DNA from: Nocardia sp. XZ_19_385
Lineage (GTDB): Bacteria; Actinomycetota; Actinomycetes; Mycobacteriales; Mycobacteriaceae
Length of the DNA stretch: 64,000 bases
Reading direction: 5' to 3'
Assembly (NCBI RefSeq): GCF_015355755.1
Contig: NZ_JACVEE010000002.1
Coordinates: forward strand, 1,674,001-1,738,000
Numbering within the stretch: the first letter of the stretch is position 1; every line of letters begins with the position of its first letter. Position numbers and translations under genes: made by a program. The notes beneath the pieces are model-generated. The model was not told the DNA's origin. It did not search any database and saw only the letters and a program-made list of their open reading frames with translations. This document shows, one piece after another, positions 59,579-64,000 of the stretch.

Positions 59579-59641
59579 CCAACCTCCACCCCGAGCCGGA
59601 TGATGACCGGCTCGACGGGTTCTCCAAATTCCGTGGGCCGG
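59537..59641 (+). promoter_or_regulatory. Competing hairpins of the DAHP synthase leader
   Basis: CCGGCCC (59537-59543) pairs with GGGCCGG (59549-59555) inside the leader ORF. A second hairpin CGAGCCGG/CCGGCTCG lies at 59592-59614. A further GGGCCGG at 59635-59641, just before AAAAGG and the enzyme ATG, could instead pair with the first CCGGCCC. These alternatives can link ribosome stalling to access of the downstream start. Confidence 0.5.
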
Positions 59642-59664
59642 CCTGATGAAAAGGAACCCACACT

Positions 59665-60756
59665 ATGACCACCGCAGTTGATGTCGATGCGCGGCACTCT
59701 GATCTGGATGACCAGCGGACCTTGTCTGTGAGCCCGTTGCGCTCGCCGGCCGAGGTTCGCCGGGTGCACCAGATCACCGATGCCCTTGCCGACACCGTGC
59801 GTGCGGGCCGTAAAGCCACTGTCGACGTGCTCAACGGGGACGATGACCGCCTGATGGTGATCGTCGGCCCATGTTCGGTGCACGATCCCGCCGCCGCGAT
59901 CGAATACGCGCGGCTGCTCGCCGCCAAGGCCGCGGAGCTGAACGACCGCCTGCACGTCGTGATGCGGGTGTACTTCGAGAAGCCGCGCACCACGCTGGGT
60001 TGGAAGGGTCTGATCAACGACCCGCACCTGGACGGATCGTTCGACGTCAACACCGGCCTCGGCATCGGCCGCAAGCTGCTGGTGGACATCACCGGTCTCG
60101 GACTGCCGGTGGCGTGCGAGTTCCTCGATCCGATCACCCCGCAGTACATCGCGGACCTCGTCTCCTACGGCGCGATCGGCGCGCGTACCGCGGCCAGCCA
60201 GGTGCACCGGCAGCTGAGCAGCGCACTCTCGATGCCGGTCGGCATCAAGAACGGCACCGACGGTGACGTGCAGGTGGCGGTGGACGGCGTGCGCGCCGCC
60301 GCGGCCAGCCACGTCTTCCCCGGCACCGACCTGGACGGCCGCGCCGCCCTGATCCGCACCAGCGGCAACCCGGACTGCCACGTCATCCTGCGCGGCGGCA
60401 GCACCGGCACCAACTACGACGCGGAGTCCTGCGCCGAAGCCTGCCTGCGCCTGGAGAAGTCGGGTCTGGCCCAGCGCCTGGTCGTCGACGCCAGCCACGG
60501 CAACAGCAACAAGGACCACAACCGTCAGGTCGACGTGGTCACCGATATCGCCGGTCGCTTGGCCGCCGGTGAGCGGGGCGTGGTCGGCGTGATGCTGGAA
60601 AGCTTCCTGGTGGCGGGCCGTCAGGACCTGACCCTGGGCCGCTCCGATGAGCTCACCCACGGCCAGTCCATCACCGACGCCTGCCTCGACTGGGAAACCA
60701 CCGCCGCCCAGCTGGACCGTCTCGCCGACGCCGTCCAGCAGCGCCGCGACAGCTGA
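59665..60756 (+). CDS. 3-deoxy-7-phosphoheptulonate synthase, class I (DAHP synthase)
   Basis: A 363-aa enzyme joining PEP and erythrose 4-phosphate, the first shikimate step. Motifs are VGPCSVHDP, RVYFEKPRTTLGWKGL, ARTAASQVHRQL, GIKNGTDG, ILRGG and VDASHGNSNKDH, of the E. coli AroF/G/H class. M. tuberculosis uses a class II enzyme; having a class I one is compatible with Nocardia and Corynebacterium. AAAAGG lies about 10 nt before the ATG. It is preceded by an aromatic leader peptide. It is not obviously operonic with XPB, which follows after 191 bp without visible structure. Confidence 0.95.
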   Translation: MTTAVDVDARHSDLDDQRTLSVSPLRSPAEVRRVHQITDALADTVRAGRKATVDVLNGDDDRLMVIVGPCSVHDPAAAIEYARLLAAKAAELNDRLHVVMRVYFEKPRTTLGWKGLINDPHLDGSFDVNTGLGIGRKLLVDITGLGLPVACEFLDPITPQYIADLVSYGAIGARTAASQVHRQLSSALSMPVGIKNGTDGDVQVAVDGVRAAAASHVFPGTDLDGRAALIRTSGNPDCHVILRGGSTGTNYDAESCAEACLRLEKSGLAQRLVVDASHGNSNKDHNRQVDVVTDIAGRLAAGERGVVGVMLESFLVAGRQDLTLGRSDELTHGQSITDACLDWETTAAQLDRLADAVQQRRDS

Positions 60757-60947
60757 GCCCCGCCTCCGACGCCGCCCGACCCCGGCGAACATCCGGGCAG
60801 GGCGGCGCAGCGGGGAACAAATCGGTGCGGGTGGACGCTGAAGTAGCGCGGGCCGCTGGTTGTCGGTGGGGTCAGGGAGAATAAGGCGACCTCGCGAGAG
60901 CGTTCGGGCCGGGGATGGTCCAGCTGTTGCCAACAAGGGAGAGATCT

Positions 60948-62606
60948 GTGACCGATGGTCCGTTGATCGTTCAGAGTGACAAGACGCTGCTGCTCGAGGT
61001 CGACCACGAGCTGGCCGATGCGGCGCGGCAGTCGATCGCGCCGTTCGCCGAGCTGGAGCGCGCGCCGGAGCATGTGCACACCTACCGGGTGACGCCTCTG
61101 GCGCTGTGGAATGCCAGGGCCGCCGGGCACGACGCCGAGCAGGTCGTGGACGCGCTGGTGAATTTTTCCCGGTACGCGGTGCCGCAGCCGCTGCTCGTCG
61201 ACATCGTCGACACCATGGCACGGTACGGACGTTTGCAGTTGATGAAGCACCCGGCGCACGGGCTGGTATTGAACAGCTTCGATCGCGCGGTGCTCGAGGA
61301 AGTGCTCCGGCACAAGAAGATCGCGCCGATGCTGGGCGCGCGCATCGACGACGACACTGTCGTGGTGCATCCGTCCGAGCGTGGGCGGATCAAGCAGATG
61401 CTGTTGAAGATCGGCTGGCCCGCCGAGGATCTCGCCGGGTACGTCGACGGTGAGGCGCACCAGATCGACCTCGACTACGAGGGCGGGCACTGGGAGCTGC
61501 GCGATTATCAGAAAATGGCGGCGGATTCGTTCTGGGCCGGTGGGTCCGGTGTGGTGGTGCTGCCGTGTGGCGCCGGTAAGACGATGGTCGGCGCGGCCGC
61601 CATGGCAAAGGCCAAGGCCACCACGTTGATCCTGGTCACCAACACTGTCGCGGGTCGGCAGTGGCGGCGTGAGTTGCTGGCGCGCACCTCGCTGACCGAG
61701 GACGAGATCGGCGAATACTCCGGTGAGCGCAAGGAGATCCGCCCGGTCACAATTGCCACCTATCAGGTCATCACCCGCCGCACCAAGGGCGAATACAAGC
61801 ACCTCGAGCTGTTCGACAGCCGCGACTGGGGCCTGGTCGTCTACGACGAGGTGCATCTGCTGCCCGCACCCGTCTTCCGCATGACCGCCGATTTGCAGTC
61901 GCGCCGCCGGCTCGGCCTGACCGCGACGCTGGTGCGCGAGGACGGCCGCGAGGGCGATGTGTTCTCGCTGATCGGCCCGAAGCGCTACGACGCGCCGTGG
62001 AAGGACATCGAGGCGCAGGGCTGGATCGCCCCGGCCGACTGCGTGGAGGTGCGGGTCACCCTCACCGACGCCGAGCGGATGTCCTATGCGACCGCCGAGC
62101 CCGAGGAACGCTACAAGCTGTGTTCTACGGCACGTACGAAGATCCCGGTGGTGCAGTCGATTCTGGCCAAGCACCCGGGCGCGCCGACGCTGGTGATCGG
62201 CGCCTACCTCGATCAGCTGGACGAATTGGGCGCCGCGCTGAACGCGCCGGTGATCCAGGGATCGACGAAAACCAAAGAGCGCGAAGAACTTTTCGAGGCG
62301 TTCCGGCAGGGTGAGATCCCGGTTCTGGTGGTCAGCAAGGTCGCGAACTTCTCCATCGATCTCCCGGAAGCCTCTGTGGCAGTGCAGGTTTCGGGCACAT
62401 TTGGCTCCCGCCAGGAGGAGGCGCAACGGCTCGGCCGGCTGCTGCGGCCGAAACACGATGGTGGCCAAGCCCACTTCTATTCGGTCGTCGCGCGTGACAC
62501 GCTGGACGCCGAATATGCCGCGCATCGGCAGCGTTTCTTGGCGGAACAGGGGTATGCCTATCGCATAACGGATGCCGACGACTTGCTGGGGCCGGCCATC
62601 GGATAA
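60948..62606 (+). CDS. DNA repair helicase XPB
   Basis: A 552-aa superfamily 2 helicase like archaeal and human XPB and mycobacterial Rv0861c. An N-terminal helicase-C-associated domain (residues 1-180) is followed by the ATPase core: Walker A PCGAGKTMVG, DEVH in VYDEVHLLPA, RRLGLTATL and, in lobe 2, QRLGRLLRPK. The RED motif reads REDGREGD, and the QASH-like segment follows. It unwinds DNA 3' to 5' and is thought to act in nucleotide excision repair. The GTG has AAGGGAGAG upstream. Confidence 0.95.
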   Translation: MTDGPLIVQSDKTLLLEVDHELADAARQSIAPFAELERAPEHVHTYRVTPLALWNARAAGHDAEQVVDALVNFSRYAVPQPLLVDIVDTMARYGRLQLMKHPAHGLVLNSFDRAVLEEVLRHKKIAPMLGARIDDDTVVVHPSERGRIKQMLLKIGWPAEDLAGYVDGEAHQIDLDYEGGHWELRDYQKMAADSFWAGGSGVVVLPCGAGKTMVGAAAMAKAKATTLILVTNTVAGRQWRRELLARTSLTEDEIGEYSGERKEIRPVTIATYQVITRRTKGEYKHLELFDSRDWGLVVYDEVHLLPAPVFRMTADLQSRRRLGLTATLVREDGREGDVFSLIGPKRYDAPWKDIEAQGWIAPADCVEVRVTLTDAERMSYATAEPEERYKLCSTARTKIPVVQSILAKHPGAPTLVIGAYLDQLDELGAALNAPVIQGSTKTKEREELFEAFRQGEIPVLVVSKVANFSIDLPEASVAVQVSGTFGSRQEEAQRLGRLLRPKHDGGQAHFYSVVARDTLDAEYAAHRQRFLAEQGYAYRITDADDLLGPAIG

Positions 62607-62626
62607 GCGGAGGAATTCTCTCCGCT
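62606..62626 (+). terminator. Weak hairpin after the XPB gene
   Basis: AGCGGAG and CTCCGCT pair over a 7-nt loop directly at the stop codon; no U-tract. It may reduce read-through into the DUF3239 gene. Confidence 0.4.
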
Positions 62627-62646
62627 ACGTGTGCTAGGAAGAATAC

Positions 62647-63315
62647 GTGCGACGCTTCGAATTCCCGGTGGACCACAGGCACGCCCATGCGGTGAACGAA
62701 GTCCTCGCCGACGTGCGCCGCCTGCGGGTTTTGGCGATCGCCGGCGCGCTCGTCGCCGGGCTGATCGCCGCCTACCTGATCTGGCTGGGCAACGCCTGGT
62801 CCTACCTCCTGGCCATCGCGTTCGTGCTGGGCGCGGTGGTAGCCCTCTGGGTGACGGTCTGGGCCCCACGCCGGTTCAGCATCGACAAGCTCTACGCCAC
62901 CGGGGAACTCGTGCCCGCGGTGGTCTCGGAGACGCACCCGGGCGGCGTGGTACTGCTCGCCCTGGTCGACGTCGCCAAACCCACCGCCGCCGACCCGCTC
63001 TACGCACTGGTGATTCGCAAGGTCCGCGACCTGCCCGGCCACGAGAAGCGCGCCGGAGAGCGGGTGCCGTCGGTCGCGGTGCGCAGCGAGCGAGCACCCC
63101 GCCAGGTGGGGGAGCGGTGGCAAACGGTGCACCCGATGCCGATCGCCTGGGGCACCACCGACGGCGCGGTCATCGACCGCGCCCGCGCCGCCATCAGCGA
63201 GACCGAATGGCGTTTGCTCACAAACAATCTCGGCCTCGCGTCCAAGGTGCGCCGCACCTCGAACAAACGCCTGCTGCTCGATCCGCAGCAGCTGCCAGAC
63301 GATTTGGGGAGCTAA
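62647..63315 (+). CDS. DUF3239-type membrane protein
   Basis: A 222-aa protein with two N-terminal helices (VLAIAGALVAGLIAAYLIWLG and YLLAIAFVLGAVVALWVTVWA) and a soluble domain of 140 residues (FSIDKLYATGELVPAVVSETHPGGVVLLALVDVAKP...). This fits DUF3239 of Corynebacteriales, function unknown. The GTG start is used. It lies 40 bp after XPB and may be co-transcribed. Confidence 0.7.
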   Translation: MRRFEFPVDHRHAHAVNEVLADVRRLRVLAIAGALVAGLIAAYLIWLGNAWSYLLAIAFVLGAVVALWVTVWAPRRFSIDKLYATGELVPAVVSETHPGGVVLLALVDVAKPTAADPLYALVIRKVRDLPGHEKRAGERVPSVAVRSERAPRQVGERWQTVHPMPIAWGTTDGAVIDRARAAISETEWRLLTNNLGLASKVRRTSNKRLLLDPQQLPDDLGS

Positions 63316-63344
63316 GTCCCGACTACCCGGATTAGACTCGATTG

Positions 63345-63983
63345 ATGATTCCGGTCGCAAATCTGCTGGCTTTCTCGGCCGCCGCCTTCATCATCATCGT
63401 CGTGCCGGGCCCCGGTGTGCTCTTCGCGATCGGCCGGGCCCTCGCGCTCGGGCGCCGCGCCGCGATGCTGTCGGTCATCGGACATTCGGTGGGCGTGCTG
63501 GTTTCGCTGCTGCTGGTCGCGATCGGCCTCGGCACCATCCTCACCGCGTCGGCGCTGGCGCTGACCATCGTGAAGTTCACCGGTGCCCTGTACCTGATCT
63601 ACCTGGGCGTCCAGGCGATCCGGGACCGCAAGTCGTTGCGCGACGCCCTGCATGTCGAGGCGCCGTCGGTGCAGGACACCAAGGTCATCCGGCAGGGCAT
63701 CATTGTCGGCCTGACCAATCCGAAGGCCGTCATCTTCTTCTCGGCAGTGTTGCCGCACTTCATCGATCCGGCGGCGGGAGCGTATGTGGTGCAGCTGCTG
63801 ATCCTGGGCGGCATCTTCCTGGCGATCGCGCTGGTGTCCGATAGCGCGTGGGCGCTGGGCGCCGCCGCCGCGCGCGGCTGGTTCGCCCGCTCGCCGCGCC
63901 GGCTGGAAGCGGTCGGCGCGACCGGTGGGGCGATGATCGTGGGGCTCGGCGCGTCGGTGGCGCTCAGCGGCGCGGCCAAGTAA
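63345..63983 (+). CDS. LysE/RhtB-family exporter
   Basis: A 212-aa protein with about six helices and the motif FIIIVVPGPGVLFAIGRALALGRRAAM, plus LTNPKAVIFFSAVLPHFIDP. Like the exporter at 49.7-50.4 kb, its substrate is unknown, though amino acids are usual. ATG 63345 is leaderless: TAGACT (63333-63338) lies 6 nt upstream. The last 17 bp of the window hold nothing visible. Confidence 0.9.
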   Translation: MIPVANLLAFSAAAFIIIVVPGPGVLFAIGRALALGRRAAMLSVIGHSVGVLVSLLLVAIGLGTILTASALALTIVKFTGALYLIYLGVQAIRDRKSLRDALHVEAPSVQDTKVIRQGIIVGLTNPKAVIFFSAVLPHFIDPAAGAYVVQLLILGGIFLAIALVSDSAWALGAAAARGWFARSPRRLEAVGATGGAMIVGLGASVALSGAAK

Positions 63984-64000
63984 CCGGCTACCATCGCCGC

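Overview
The window comes from a high-GC actinobacterium of the Mycobacteriales and is most likely Nocardia or a close relative. The evidence is gene content and order. purF, purM, a DUF3073 gene, a YgfZ-like gene, pabC, a nitrobindin-like gene, sseC, a CysA2-type rhodanese, a thioredoxin, an LmeA-like gene, glnR, mshD, the phosphate (pst/pho) genes, phoU, an LCP ligase, dusB and desA follow the order of the Mycobacterium tuberculosis Rv0808-Rv0824c block. Mycothiol synthesis (mshD) and a DesA-type acyl-ACP desaturase are also typical of the group. At least 15 genes have a TAnnnT -10 element only 6-8 nt before the start codon, which implies leaderless mRNAs, a common feature of mycobacteria and nocardiae. 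I see no insertion sequence, prophage, CRISPR array or rRNA.

Layout. 1-2.1 kb: a partial DHFR-like gene divergent from an HxlR regulator, then a YhgE/Pip membrane protein. 2.2-10.9 kb: purF and purM, separated by a four-gene oligopeptide ABC importer. 11-15.3 kb: DUF3073, then an asparaginase/MOSC/YgfZ cluster on the minus strand, then pabC. 15.3-21.9 kb: cydABDC for cytochrome bd, with an extra small ORF between cydD and cydC and a tandem octapeptide repeat inside CydD. 21.9-26.4 kb: a tiny plus-strand ORF behind a perfect Shine-Dalgarno sequence, then minus-strand genes: a nitrobindin-like gene with a coupled 31-aa membrane peptide, and a sulfur operon (DUF4395, rhodanese, SseC) behind a polycysteine leader peptide. 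A thioredoxin and an LmeA-like gene lie upstream. 26.5-34.2 kb: glnR, mshD, a proline-rich membrane protein, pstSCAB with a PHO box, and phoU. 34.2-40 kb: an LCP cell-wall ligase, dusB, a Mce-associated-like protein and desA.

40.2-42.3 kb holds four tRNA genes (Lys, Glu, Asp, Phe), a mostly empty 0.8-kb region and a gamma-butyrolactone-receptor-like regulator with an ARE-like palindrome upstream. 42.3-45.1 kb carries an HxlR regulator divergent from a SnoaL-like gene, a conserved 58-aa protein, a polyprenol-phosphate mannosyltransferase and a membrane protein behind a MerR-type promoter. 45.1-49.0 kb is a plsB/HAD-acyltransferase pair for phospholipid synthesis. 49.1-59.4 kb is a mixed region: SRPBCC, LysE, TRIC, DapC-like aminotransferase, ECF41-like sigma factor, GNAT, methyltransferase, secreted lipase, SDR, DsbB with DUF5993, AhpD-like protein and a membrane protein. 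59.5-64 kb: a class I DAHP synthase behind an aromatic leader peptide, the helicase XPB, DUF3239 and a LysE exporter.

How the genes work together. Purine synthesis, respiration under low oxygen, thiol and sulfur metabolism (mycothiol, rhodanese, thioredoxin), phosphate and nitrogen control and envelope lipid synthesis are the main themes. The most notable signals are regulatory: two leaderless leader peptides (cysteine-rich and Tyr-Phe-Trp-Phe) that look like amino-acid-responsive attenuators, the unexplained 12-codon ORF with alternative hairpins, and several unassigned dyad operators.
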